Below are positions 34,401 to 43,070 of a stretch of DNA of 64,000 bases, one piece after another; position 1 is the first letter of the stretch, and the number at the start of each line of letters is the position of its first letter. The notes below the pieces were generated by a model that saw only the letters and a program-made list of their open reading frames with translations, ran no database searches and was not told where the DNA came from. The DNA is from Runella defluvii. Lineage in GTDB: Bacteria; Bacteroidota; Bacteroidia; Cytophagales; Spirosomataceae. The position numbers were made by a program, and so were the translations under genes. The stretch spans positions 62,001-126,000 of the forward strand of contig NZ_JACIBY010000008.1 in the NCBI RefSeq assembly GCF_014195535.1, given 5' to 3'.

Positions 34401-35048
34401 ATGCAAGAACATCACTTAGAGGTAAAGCGAACGGCGCGATATTTTACGCTGGGCGAACTCAACGAGTCCACCCAAAACGTTTGGTTTGTGCTGCACGGAT
34501 ATGGGCAATTGGCGCAGTTTTTTATCCGAAAATTTGACGTGTTGAACGACGGTCAAACGTTTGTCGTTGCCCCCGAAGCTTTATCTCGGTTTTACCTCGA
34601 AGGCGTTTCGGGTAGGGTAGGAGCGTCGTGGATGACGAAAGAAGAACGTGCCCACGAAATCTCAGATTATATTTTTTACCTCAACCACCTCTACGACACG
34701 CTGTTGGAAGGCAGAGATGTATCTAAGTTGACCATTAATCTTCTAGCGTTTTCGCAGGGGAATGCGACCTTGCTTCGGTGGCTCAACAACGACCACGTTC
34801 GCTGCGACCGTTTGCTTATCTGGGCGGGCTTTTTCGGAAATGGTGTAGCAGACGTGATTGAACCCAGCAAATTGGCTACTGTTCCTACGACGCTTGTGTA
34901 TGGGTTGCAAGATGAGTATTTGGTACAAATTGATACCAAAAAGTACGAAGAAGATATACGAATGGCCATTCCGCACCTAGAAGTAGTGACTTTTGATGGC
35001 CGCCATACCGTTGACAGTGCGATCTTACACCAACTGGTGAAAGGATAA
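34401..35048 (+). CDS. Alpha/beta hydrolase (carboxylesterase/phospholipase-like)
   Basis: 215 residues from ATG 34401. A catalytic triad can be proposed: Ser118 in LLAFSQGNA (nucleophile elbow), Asp171 in VYGLQDEYL and His202 in FDGRHTVD. The oxyanion-hole region is VLHGYGQLAQFF near residue 30. The fold and length fit the abhydrolase_2 (carboxylesterase/lysophospholipase) family. No signal peptide, so it is cytoplasmic. It is convergent with the DUF6973-like gene at 35053, only 4 bp away. Confidence 0.85.
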   Translation: MQEHHLEVKRTARYFTLGELNESTQNVWFVLHGYGQLAQFFIRKFDVLNDGQTFVVAPEALSRFYLEGVSGRVGASWMTKEERAHEISDYIFYLNHLYDTLLEGRDVSKLTINLLAFSQGNATLLRWLNNDHVRCDRLLIWAGFFGNGVADVIEPSKLATVPTTLVYGLQDEYLVQIDTKKYEEDIRMAIPHLEVVTFDGRHTVDSAILHQLVKG

Positions 35049-35052
35049 ATGC

Positions 35053-35871
35053 CTATTTATTGCCACAGCCGTCAACGTAGGCCGTAAAAATACTGCCTGC
35101 TTCGGCCTTAAAACCTGGATTTAGCTGTACGTATTTTTGGGCGTCGTAGGTCACTTTTGCCGTGGCCACGACTACGTTTTTGGCTTGAATGTTATTGCTC
35201 ACTTCAAATTTTACAGCTTCCGTAATGGGGTGATTTAACAACAAAACGGTAGTGCAAGGGTCGATGCGGTACAATAGTTTATTCACCTCCAGCGTCGAAC
35301 TTGCGGTGTTTTCGAGCAATGTCCAAGCAGTGTTAGCATCGGCGTTGTGGCTGGCTAAATTTTGCTCAAGACTAACCGTAACCACTTTAGGCTCAATGGA
35401 TTTTAAATACAGACTGTCTAAGAGCTGATTGACGGTTGTGTAATTTTTGAAAGAACGCCCCACCAAATTATTGTGCAAATCCATGGCAGAGGCTGCATTT
35501 TTCACCAGCGCCGTACCTGCGTCGTTGTATTCATAGGCTGAGGTAAACAGCCTGACAATTTCGGTGGCCGTAGCTTCGGAGGCTCCGATGTCTTTGAGTT
35601 TTTTGACGGAAAGAGCATTCCAAACCGAGTGCCGAAAAGCATTGGAACTATTGTCGTTTTGCGCCTGTGCACCCGCCCCAAAGCGCTGGTCGGTATAGGT
35701 GTTGGCTTCGTTTCCCGCGTCAAAAATTAATTGGGCTTGAACAGGATACTGATAGGCCAGTGCTTGAACGCGTGGATTAAACCCCAAAAATAAACTAGGG
35801 AAATGTCCTTTGGAATGAACCGAAAGTACGACAAAACTAAGCAGTAGCGACGTAATAAAACGACGTAGCAT
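35053..35871 (-). CDS. Secreted DUF6973-like protein with C-terminal 3-coathanger-stack-like domain
   Basis: 272 residues, signal peptide MLRRFITSLLLSFVVLSVHS. The middle part has FRHSVWNALSVKKL and SAMDLHNNLVGRSF, which resemble the conserved (H)xxWNAL ... MDLHNNxxGR pattern of DUF6973. His and Asp residues there could form an active or metal site. The C-terminus (VTYDAQKYVQLNPGFKAEAG then SIFTAYVDGC) matches the short beta domain found at the end of many Bacteroidota secreted proteins. The enzyme activity, if any, is unknown. The family name is from memory. Confidence 0.6.
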   Translation of the reverse strand: MLRRFITSLLLSFVVLSVHSKGHFPSLFLGFNPRVQALAYQYPVQAQLIFDAGNEANTYTDQRFGAGAQAQNDNSSNAFRHSVWNALSVKKLKDIGASEATATEIVRLFTSAYEYNDAGTALVKNAASAMDLHNNLVGRSFKNYTTVNQLLDSLYLKSIEPKVVTVSLEQNLASHNADANTAWTLLENTASSTLEVNKLLYRIDPCTTVLLLNHPITEAVKFEVSNNIQAKNVVVATAKVTYDAQKYVQLNPGFKAEAGSIFTAYVDGCGNK

Positions 35872-35937
35872 GTTGGTTGGTTAGGGAAGAGTTAGGTTAG
35901 TAAAGGTACGTGAAAATAGGGATATTTTACAACAAAA

Positions 35938-35971
35938 TACCCGACCCACTCTAAATTGGCGGATCGGGTAT
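35938..35971. other. Short inverted repeat upstream of the DUF6973-like gene
   Basis: ATACCCGA (35938-35945) and TCGGGTAT (35964-35971) can pair over an 18-base loop. It might be a weak terminator for the leftward gene at 36092, but no clear T tract is present. Confidence 0.3.
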
Positions 35972-36091
35972 CAATGTCCTTGATAACACCACAAAAAACA
36001 GAAGGCTTTTGCTTGTACCAAACGCCCTTGTTTGATGTTCAAAGCTGCAAAAATATTCTTAAAACAAGATTAAATTGGGCTTAAACTTTAC

Positions 36092-36931
36092 TTAAAATAT
36101 AATTTTAGCAACAACGGGCTGATGGTCAGACGGATAGCGCTGGTCTTTGGCATCGGTCAAAACGCCGTATTTCAACACTTTGATGGGCGAACTGACAAAG
36201 ATATAGTCGATGCGTTGCTTCATAGGGGCATCAAATTTAAACGCGTTGAAAGTTCCTTCGGGGCCATAGGCGGGGGTTGCTGATACATCGTGGGTATCGT
36301 TAAGCGCGCCTTTCATGAGTTGAATTTGTTCCGTTTCGGGGGTTGAGTTAAAATCTCCCGTACAAATGACCAACGCATTTCCCGCAATTTCCTTCATTTT
36401 TTTAACCATCAAATGCCCCGACTGACGGCGAGCTTCTACGCCTTGGTGGTCGAAGTGGACGTTGAAAAAGTAGAACTCTTTTTTGGTGTTGAGGTCTTTG
36501 AATTTGGCCCAACTACAAATCCGATTACAGCAGGTTGCATCCCAGCCTTTGCCTGGGGTTTCGGGGGTTTCGCGAAGCCAAAAATCACCCGATTGAAGCA
36601 ATTTAAAACGGTCTTTTCGGTAAAAAATCGCTGAGTGCTCGCCTGCTTCTTTGCCGTCGTCACGGCCTTTGCCCACAAACGCAAATTCAGTCAATTCAGC
36701 AACGCCGTTGAGCTGATGACGCAAGGCTTCTTGGGTGCCAAAAATATCCCATTCGTGAAAACGCACGAGGGCTTTGACGTTTTCTTTGCGATTGGGCCAA
36801 GCATTGGGGCCGTCATTGGGCGTATCGTAGCGCAAATTGTAAGTGGCTACGTTGATGGCCTTTGACGGCTGGGCATGACTGGCAAAAAATGCACAAAGCG
36901 CGAGAATTGGAACTAGAAATAGTGGTTTCAT
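36092..36931 (-). CDS. Secreted endonuclease/exonuclease/phosphatase family protein
   Basis: 279 residues, signal peptide ending ASHAQ. EEP motifs: NVATYNLRYD (Asn/catalytic), DIFGTQEALRHQL (Glu), VHFDHQGVEARRQSG, VICTGDFNSTPETEQ (Asp/Asn) and YPSDHQPVVAKI (Asp-His). All catalytic residues are visible. Family members hydrolyse phosphodiester bonds of DNA, sphingomyelin or inositol phosphates; this secreted type usually has an unknown substrate. Its ATG directly abuts the stop of the upstream gene, so it is co-transcribed with the 1025-residue dehydrogenase. Confidence 0.88.
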   Translation of the reverse strand: MKPLFLVPILALCAFFASHAQPSKAINVATYNLRYDTPNDGPNAWPNRKENVKALVRFHEWDIFGTQEALRHQLNGVAELTEFAFVGKGRDDGKEAGEHSAIFYRKDRFKLLQSGDFWLRETPETPGKGWDATCCNRICSWAKFKDLNTKKEFYFFNVHFDHQGVEARRQSGHLMVKKMKEIAGNALVICTGDFNSTPETEQIQLMKGALNDTHDVSATPAYGPEGTFNAFKFDAPMKQRIDYIFVSSPIKVLKYGVLTDAKDQRYPSDHQPVVAKIIF

Positions 36932-39900
36932 TTATTTACGTTTAAGACTGGATAAATACTCAATTAAATCAACCAACTCTTGCTGACTCATGGATTCATG
37001 AAGGCCAGCAGTCATCAGTGATTCGTCAAGTTTTTTCATCGAAACAACCTGACTCATTTTATAACTTTGGGTCGTACCTCCTGGGAATTTGAGGAGCAAA
37101 TCAGTTTCGGTTTTACTGGCCACAATTCCGACCGTCGTGCTGCCGTCTTTGAACTTCACTTCGTAGCCTTCGTAGCCAAAACTTACCCCCGCACTTGGGT
37201 AGAAAATAGCCATGTATTGACCGTCTTTGCCAAGTTTACTGCCAATTTCGGATAATTTAGGCCCAAAATCTGACCCTTCACCGTTGACTTGGTGGCAAAT
37301 AGCGCAGTAGTTAGCAAACACCGTTTTACCGTTGGCGACGTTGCCTGTGAGGGTCATTAGCTCGCTGACGGGCGGGAGTTTTTTGCCCGTTTTGGTTGGA
37401 GCTGCGTCAAGGTACTTGGCGGCCTGAATCTTGACATTTTTACGCCAAGCACCGCTTACACCCTGCACGGCCACCGCTTTGTAATCGTTGGCGATTTTAC
37501 CTTGTTGGAGCAAGTCGAGCACGAGGTCTTCACCGTCCATACTTCCACCCAACGCCCGCGTAGCTTCTGTCCGAATGGCTTTGGGACGTTTGGGGTCTAG
37601 CGCGACGCTTTTTAGGATGTCTAGCGATTGTTTGCTTCCAATGCCACGAAGTGCAATCAACGTGTTTTGAGCTTTGGCGACGTCTTTTCCATTAATAGTA
37701 GCCCAAAGAAGCGGCGTTTGCTCTTGTTTCAACAACTGACGTGCGGCGTCGCGGCCTTCGCGTTGCATGGGTTTGTCGAGGGCAAGTTGCAACAAGCGTT
37801 TTGCTTCACTGGCAGGTTCAAATCGTTGCACCAAATCCATGTATTCGCCCGTGCCGTAGCTGGCGTCGAGCAATTTTTGAAGGTTTTGCTGCGCCAAAGG
37901 CGAAGTTTTAACAAAACCTGGGTCGAGGTGACGAAGGCATAATTTAGTGATTTCGGTGTCGGTATTGGTTTTCATCAACTCCAGCAATGCCGTCGATTTT
38001 TCGGTAGCGCCTGGGTTAAAATCAAACGCCCTGAAATAGCGAAGGCGGTCTTTCAACGCCACGTTTTTGTCGCCCGCCAACGAGGCCAACAACGGTACCG
38101 AAGCCGCCGTCCGTGCCCGCCAAACGAGGTCTTTCCCTTTGGCAGAGGCAGTTGGGTTTGGCCCTGCAAGTTTGAGCCAAGTGCCAAAAAACTTATCCCA
38201 CTGACCATCGGCCGATACACCGAGGGCTTCGAGGTACCAGCGGTCTTGTCCGTCGTAGCGGTTGGCTAATTGTGCCCAAATATCCGCTGCGAGGTCGTCG
38301 GAATTATGACGAATCGCTAATGCTACTTCCCGACGAACCTGCGGTTCTGAGTCAGAAGCTAAGAGATTCAATTGTTCAACAGTCAATGGTAACACCCCTT
38401 TGGCCGTAATTTGGCGCGCGGCCCGAATGGCCGTGATGCGTAAATCAGCGTTGGCGTCTTTCAACGCCGCACTGACGTAGTTATGCCCGTTGGGAAGTTT
38501 GCTCAACAACCACAACGCCCGCGCTTTCATGCGGGGATTGGGCGACGTTTGGTACATTTTCGATAGCTCACTTTCTGCGCTTTGGCCGAGGCTACGAATT
38601 TTGTTCCACGCCAAATAACGCACCGAAACGTTGGGGCTTTGAATGGCTTTCAACGCACCCTCCAACGTGGTGAAATCGTGGGCAGGAGTTTTGTAAGAGG
38701 TATTGGGCGGCGTGATGCGATAGATGCGTCCACGGTTCAAATCCCCCGCTTGGTGACCACCCACGCCTGGGTCGTACCAGTCGGCGGCGAAAAGCGAACC
38801 ATCGGGCGCCACGCACACATCCGACGGGCGAAACCATTGGTTGCGTTTGCCGTACAGTACGTTCACCATGTTGGCTTTGTAGCCCGCGCCATTTTTTTCA
38901 ACGGGATACGAACGCACCACGTTTGGCCCCGCATCGCAGTGAATCATTTGGTTTTGGAAGACAGTTGGCAGCATATCACCTTCGTAAATCACCATGCCCG
39001 TAGGCGAGCCTGCGCCCGTTTGGAGTAAGTTTGGAACTACGCCAGGGTCGTTGAGGTGCCAGTGACGGAAAGGGATTTCGGCTTCGATATTGGTCCGATT
39101 GGCACTCCAGCCTGCCCCCGTCATTTCGTCGGTGTAGCCGTAGTTGCCGTATTCCATCACGTAATTGATACGGACTCCTTTGTTGCCATCGTCGTCGTTG
39201 TCCGACTGCCACATGGTGCCGTAGCTGTCCACGGCCACTTCGTAGTTGTTGCGGAAATTGTGCCCGAGTACTTCTACGTTTTTAAAATCAGGGTCGCAAC
39301 GGAACACCATTCCCTGCTTGTATTTTTTGCGGTCGATGGGCTGTCCGTCTTGGTCGAGTACGGGCTGACCTTTGCCATCGAGTAGCTGATTTCCTTCGTT
39401 TCCAAAGTTAAAATACAGTTTTCCGTCGGGGCCAAAGGTAAAGGCGTGCATTCCGTGGTCGTGCTGTTCGCCCTTAATTCCCTGAAAAATAATCTCTTTT
39501 TTGTCGGCTTTGTCGTCACCGTTTTCGTCGGTAAACAACCAAACGTAAGGGCTTTGCGATACCAAAACGCGGTTGCCCATGACCAAAACGCCTAGCGGGG
39601 CAGCCACTTCAGGACCTTGGTAAAATACTTTGCTTAGGTCAGCTTTGCCGTCGCCGTTGGTATCTTCCAAAATCAGGATGCGATCCCCTTCGGAGTGGGT
39701 AGGGTTTCCCGTGATGGCAGGGCGGTAGTTGTAGGCTTCGAGCACCCATACCCGCCCCCGATGGTCGATGTCGATGTTGGTGGGGTTGGTAATCATGGGT
39801 TCAGAAGCAAACAGATTGGCTTCCAAGCCATCGGCTACTTCCAGCGCTCCAACGGCATATTTGAGGTCGTGTTTTTGCTCTTGCGTAAGCTTGGCATACA

Positions 39901-40009
39901 CGCTATCGAGGCTACTTTGTGAGGCACGACTTGGGTTGTCGTTCTGATAACTAGCGACTAATCCACTGGTCATGGCCAGCGCGCCTAGTCCCCAAAGGTA
40001 TTTTTTCAT
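36932..40009 (-). CDS. PVC-type heme-binding CxxCH, HEAT-repeat dehydrogenase-like protein
   Basis: 1025 residues, signal-like N-terminus (MKKYLWGLGALAMTSGLVAS). Residues about 50-440 are a six-bladed propeller of the PQQ/glucose-sorbosone-dehydrogenase type (GRVWVLEAYNYRPA, FAADWYDPGVGGHQAGDLNRG). A HEAT-repeat region follows (about 450-860). A c-type cytochrome domain has FANYCAICHQVNGEGSDFGP (CxxCH near residue 903, needing heme from the ccm machinery). The C-terminus GLHESMSQQELVDLIEYLSS is typical of this family (membrane-bound/PVC-type dehydrogenase, Pfam NPCBM-free form). Substrate unknown, likely a sugar or alcohol. Operon with the EEP gene. Confidence 0.9.
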   Translation of the reverse strand: MKKYLWGLGALAMTSGLVASYQNDNPSRASQSSLDSVYAKLTQEQKHDLKYAVGALEVADGLEANLFASEPMITNPTNIDIDHRGRVWVLEAYNYRPAITGNPTHSEGDRILILEDTNGDGKADLSKVFYQGPEVAAPLGVLVMGNRVLVSQSPYVWLFTDENGDDKADKKEIIFQGIKGEQHDHGMHAFTFGPDGKLYFNFGNEGNQLLDGKGQPVLDQDGQPIDRKKYKQGMVFRCDPDFKNVEVLGHNFRNNYEVAVDSYGTMWQSDNDDDGNKGVRINYVMEYGNYGYTDEMTGAGWSANRTNIEAEIPFRHWHLNDPGVVPNLLQTGAGSPTGMVIYEGDMLPTVFQNQMIHCDAGPNVVRSYPVEKNGAGYKANMVNVLYGKRNQWFRPSDVCVAPDGSLFAADWYDPGVGGHQAGDLNRGRIYRITPPNTSYKTPAHDFTTLEGALKAIQSPNVSVRYLAWNKIRSLGQSAESELSKMYQTSPNPRMKARALWLLSKLPNGHNYVSAALKDANADLRITAIRAARQITAKGVLPLTVEQLNLLASDSEPQVRREVALAIRHNSDDLAADIWAQLANRYDGQDRWYLEALGVSADGQWDKFFGTWLKLAGPNPTASAKGKDLVWRARTAASVPLLASLAGDKNVALKDRLRYFRAFDFNPGATEKSTALLELMKTNTDTEITKLCLRHLDPGFVKTSPLAQQNLQKLLDASYGTGEYMDLVQRFEPASEAKRLLQLALDKPMQREGRDAARQLLKQEQTPLLWATINGKDVAKAQNTLIALRGIGSKQSLDILKSVALDPKRPKAIRTEATRALGGSMDGEDLVLDLLQQGKIANDYKAVAVQGVSGAWRKNVKIQAAKYLDAAPTKTGKKLPPVSELMTLTGNVANGKTVFANYCAICHQVNGEGSDFGPKLSEIGSKLGKDGQYMAIFYPSAGVSFGYEGYEVKFKDGSTTVGIVASKTETDLLLKFPGGTTQSYKMSQVVSMKKLDESLMTAGLHESMSQQELVDLIEYLSSLKRK

Positions 40010-40137
40010 GGAGGTCGTTCATTTATGTGATGGTACAACAACTTCAGTAAAAGGAAAGAACTCACTTTTTTTAATCTACCAGAGGGGCTTAACTAATAAA
40101 TTCCTACCTTTAAATTTCATTCAAACAAGATAAACAA

Positions 40138-40647
40138 ATGCCTACCAATCCAAGAGTTTTCTTTGACATTACGGCCGATGGTGCCCCTTTAGGAAGAGTT
40201 ATTTTTGAATTACGCGCGGATATTGTCCCCAAAACCGCCGAAAATTTCCGAGCATTAGCGACGGGCGAAAAGGGTTTTGGCTTTAAAGGAAGCGTTTTTC
40301 ACCGCATTATTCCTCGTTTTATGCTCCAAGGAGGCGATATTACCAAAGGCAATGGTACGGGTGGAAAGTCTATTTACGGAGAGAAGTTTGCCGATGAAAA
40401 TTTTCAGTTGAAGCACATAAGCCCAGGAATACTGAGCATGGCCAATGCGGGTCGTAATACCAACGGTTCTCAATTTTTTATCACGACGGTTACGACCGCA
40501 TGGCTCGACGGTAACCACGTGGTGTTTGGGGAAGTGGTAGAAGGAATGGACGTGGTGCTACAAGCCGAAAGCTACGGCAGCCCCAACGGACGGACTTCTA
40601 AGAAGATTGTGATAAGTGACTGTGGCGAATTGCCTGGAATTAGCTAA
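40138..40647 (+). CDS. Eukaryotic-type cyclophilin (peptidyl-prolyl cis-trans isomerase)
   Basis: 169 residues without signal peptide, so cytoplasmic. The chain follows cyclophilin A of animals over almost its whole length: [59 protein letters not shown] and [20 protein letters not shown]. Human CypA active-site residues are all present at the matching places: Arg and Phe/Met/Gln in [12 protein letters not shown], Phe in SQFF, Trp in AWLDGNH and His in GNHVVFG. The enzyme isomerises X-Pro bonds. The usual bacterial PpiA/PpiB pattern is different (ICG / shorter loops). Single gene; a 12-bp perfect hairpin follows. Confidence 0.93.
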   Translation: MPTNPRVFFDITADGAPLGRVIFELRADIVPKTAENFRALATGEKGFGFKGSVFHRIIPRFMLQGGDITKGNGTGGKSIYGEKFADENFQLKHISPGILSMANAGRNTNGSQFFITTVTTAWLDGNHVVFGEVVEGMDVVLQAESYGSPNGRTSKKIVISDCGELPGIS

Positions 40648-40658
40648 TTGCGTCGGAG

Positions 40659-40688
40659 ACTCGCCCCAAATTGTAGTTTGGGGCGAGT
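40659..40688. terminator. Hairpin after the cyclophilin gene (dispersed repeat copy 3)
   Basis: ACTCGCCCCAAA (40659-40670) pairs perfectly with TTTGGGGCGAGT (40677-40688). The preceding GCGTCGGAGAC (about 40650-40660) belongs to the short dispersed repeat seen at 5650, 7051 and 42055. No T tract, but position fits a terminator. Confidence 0.5.
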
Positions 40689-40741
40689 GCCATTAGAATT
40701 CGTTGTTTTACAGATTGGGGTTGTTACAATGTAGAATTTAT

Positions 40742-42025
40742 ATGCGTACTTATTGCTTGTTTTCTATTGTTATCTTTTTGGGTGGATGCCAATTAAGTTC
40801 AGAAGAGAAGAGTCGCAAAATATCTATTCCTTTTACAATTGTGGAAGGATATGGGCCATTTATTCCCTCGTTTGGCTTGCTAGCAGCTGAAAACAAACAA
40901 TCTGGATGGGCAAAAACGTATGAAAACCCTAAAGGCATACCTAAAAATTGGCATCATGTGATTCAAAGCAATATTTGGTTAGATCCTTATCAGTTTGTCT
41001 ATCAGCATTTTAAAAAAGGTAACATTGATAAGGGAATGTATGAATATTTACAACAGTCATGGAAGTGGGTTCCCGATACGACACAGCTAACCTCAACTTT
41101 TATTAGATGTTTTGTATATGCAGTAAGTGGGCTGGATAAAAGTGGTAATCAATGGGTGATTGTTGATACAAATAACAATTTAGATTTTAGCGATGAAAAA
41201 GCATTTGAGCCTGAACAGCTTGTCTTTGGTAAGAATGAGTTCTCTACTAAAAATTTGCAAAGAGTACATTATGACCATTTTATAAATGGAAAAGTTATGA
41301 ATACGGATTTCCCATTAGTTATGAAGGTTTTTAAGGATGGTAATTTAGGATATAATATCCCTCAATATGGAAGATGCAAATTAGGAGATTATACCATTGT
41401 TTTTCCTCGGAATAGTTTTGTTTTTCAAAAGTGTGGGATTGTAGAAGAGACTGCAAACAAAACGTTTGAAAATAATCAACTTATAGAAATTGATAAATAT
41501 TTGACATTAGGCGGGCTTTTGGGTAATAAATATAAGAACAAAGGAGTTGATTTTTATACTCAAACCCTTCAATTAGAATCTGGTCATAACGAAAATGTCT
41601 ATTCGTTTCAGAATGGGTACTTATTAGAACCGTTTAAGGGTCAAGAGTTTGTTACGGGAAAGGAAATACATACTGATAATTACAAAGGCAAGTATTTATA
41701 TGTTGATTTTTGGGGAACTTGGTGCCGTGGATGCGTTCAAGATATTCCTAAACTAGTCGATTTGTACCAAATATTAGATAAAACTAAAGTTGAATTTGTG
41801 GGTATAGCAGCAGGAGAGAGTTCGCCTGAAAAATTGAGGAGTTTTTTAGAAAAGCATAAAGTTAAATGGCCACAAATACTCAATACTCCTCAAAATGACT
41901 TGGTGAAACGATATCATATCGATGCTTTTCCAACAACGGCTTTAATTGACCCAACTGGTAAAATTGTTCAAACGAATATATCCGCAAAAGATTTGAAAGA
42001 AATTTTAGATAAAGAACTAAAATGA
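40742..42025 (+). CDS. TlpA-like thiol-disulfide oxidoreductase lipoprotein
   Basis: 427 residues from ATG 40742. Lipobox FLGGC with Cys16. Residues about 20-290 are a large N-terminal region of unknown fold. The thioredoxin domain (about 300-427) has the active site WGTWCRGCVQDIP (Cys328-x-x-Cys331) and the cis-Pro loop HIDAFPTTALIDPTG. Such proteins reduce or oxidise disulfides of envelope proteins, including apocytochromes. The gene is more AT-rich than its neighbours, which may hint at transfer. No adjacent co-oriented partner. Confidence 0.88.
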   Translation: MRTYCLFSIVIFLGGCQLSSEEKSRKISIPFTIVEGYGPFIPSFGLLAAENKQSGWAKTYENPKGIPKNWHHVIQSNIWLDPYQFVYQHFKKGNIDKGMYEYLQQSWKWVPDTTQLTSTFIRCFVYAVSGLDKSGNQWVIVDTNNNLDFSDEKAFEPEQLVFGKNEFSTKNLQRVHYDHFINGKVMNTDFPLVMKVFKDGNLGYNIPQYGRCKLGDYTIVFPRNSFVFQKCGIVEETANKTFENNQLIEIDKYLTLGGLLGNKYKNKGVDFYTQTLQLESGHNENVYSFQNGYLLEPFKGQEFVTGKEIHTDNYKGKYLYVDFWGTWCRGCVQDIPKLVDLYQILDKTKVEFVGIAAGESSPEKLRSFLEKHKVKWPQILNTPQNDLVKRYHIDAFPTTALIDPTGKIVQTNISAKDLKEILDKELK

Positions 42026-42054
42026 AATCTGACTTCAGAAAATGAAATGGTCAT

Positions 42055-42090
42055 TGCGTCGGAGATGCTAGCCTGTATTCGCCCTAAATC
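42055..42090. repeat. Dispersed short intergenic repeat, copy 4
   Basis: TTGCGTCGGAGATGCTAGCC, 30 bp after the TlpA-like gene, resembles the repeats at 5650 and 40650. No pairing arm is seen in this copy. Confidence 0.4.
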
Positions 42091-42117
42091 AGAGCTCTTC
42101 TGGATTTTGAATTCTGC

Positions 42118-42315
42118 GTGCAAATGCCATTGCTTTTTATGGTTATTTGGCTGATATTCTACTTTGGTAGGCAGTCACAGACCCAGGCCGCTGGTGCGGG
42201 CTATTTATTTGGGGGGCGCAGTGTTCTACCAGACACTTCGCACAACTGGGCTCGAGAAGTAATATTTGCTCTGACCAAATGGGGCGAAATACACCGTCAA
42301 AAAATCACAGGTTAA
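42118..42315 (+). CDS. Small uncharacterised frame with one hydrophobic segment
   Basis: 65 residues starting MQMPLLFMVIWLIFYFGRQS. A single hydrophobic N-terminal segment is followed by GGRSVLPDTSHNWAREVIF. No family recognised. Its 3' end runs into the perfect terminator hairpin, which speaks against a real gene, as does the lack of neighbours. It fills the gap 42026-42341, in which nothing else was seen except a short dispersed repeat. Confidence 0.25.
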   Translation: MQMPLLFMVIWLIFYFGRQSQTQAAGAGYLFGGRSVLPDTSHNWAREVIFALTKWGEIHRQKITG

Positions 42316-42333
42316 TCACCTGTGATTTTTTGA
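42297..42333. terminator. Perfect bidirectional terminator hairpin
   Basis: TCAAAAAATCACAGGT (42297-42312) pairs perfectly with ACCTGTGATTTTTTGA (42318-42333) around a 5-base loop. A and T tracts on both sides suit the convergent gene at 42342 and anything upstream. Confidence 0.9.
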
Positions 42334-42341
42334 CAATCGTC

Positions 42342-42794
42342 TTATGCAAGACTTTGTCCAATCGGTAAGTGTGTGCTTAGCACAACCCTGTTCCAAAGAT
42401 TGATGGTAATGATGGCAGTGATAATATCTGCAATTTGGGCTTCGCTAAAAAACTGTAAGGCGTTTGAATAGGTTTCGTCTGATAATCCCTTTTGATGGAT
42501 TAATGTTATTTCTTCCGTTATTGCCAATACTATTTTTTCTTCATCTGTAAAAATACCCTCAGCTTCTCTCCAGGCATTCAATAGAAAAATACGCTGATTT
42601 GTTTCCCCATTTTTAATTGCATCTTGCGTGTGAACGTTGATACAATAGGCACAACCGTTGATTTGTGAAGCACGTATTTTTATGAGTTCTTTGGTTGTCT
42701 TAGACATGGAAGCCTTTGAAAGATACGTTTCTAAACCAATCATCGCTTTTAGAGCATTGGGGGCAACTTCCTTAATGTTAAATCGTTTTTGCAT
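42342..42794 (-). CDS. Carboxymuconolactone decarboxylase/AhpD-like protein
   Basis: 150 residues. The active-site helix reads IKIRASQINGCAYCINVHTQ, with Cys48-x-x-Cys51 and His55, the CxxCxxxH motif of the AhpD-like branch. These proteins act as thiol peroxidases or thiol-redox partners. The KELIKIRAS stretch is also typical. Its short C-terminal part (AIITINLWNRVVLSTHLPIG) suits the subgroup that forms trimers or hexamers. It stands alone between repeats; the perfect terminator follows it. Confidence 0.88.
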   Translation of the reverse strand: MQKRFNIKEVAPNALKAMIGLETYLSKASMSKTTKELIKIRASQINGCAYCINVHTQDAIKNGETNQRIFLLNAWREAEGIFTDEEKIVLAITEEITLIHQKGLSDETYSNALQFFSEAQIADIITAIITINLWNRVVLSTHLPIGQSLA

Positions 42795-42912
42795 TGTAGT
42801 ATTCTTTTAAAATTGTTCAATGCAAAGTTGAAAAATGGGAAACCGAAAAAACTTAAACTGGTTTAAGAAATACTTTTCTTTCGTATTTCGCCTAAATATT
42901 CGGGAGTGCGCG

Positions 42913-42945
42913 CCCCCGTTGTGCTCGCTACACACAACAGTGGGG
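42913..42945. repeat. Imperfect GC-rich palindrome in an otherwise empty gap
   Basis: CCCCCGTTGTG (42913-42923) can pair imperfectly with CACAACAGTGGGG (42933-42945). The surrounding 42795-43070 gap holds no other recognised feature. Confidence 0.4.
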
Positions 42946-43070
42946 AGTTTGTGGCGAAAGTAGGTTTCAGTTTGAGACAGGGCAACTTCGGCACTAAATA
43001 AAAGAAATTGCTGTTGGTGAGAAGGATAGGGACAAAATCCCTCTTACATTCAACTCCTTTTTGCTACTAA

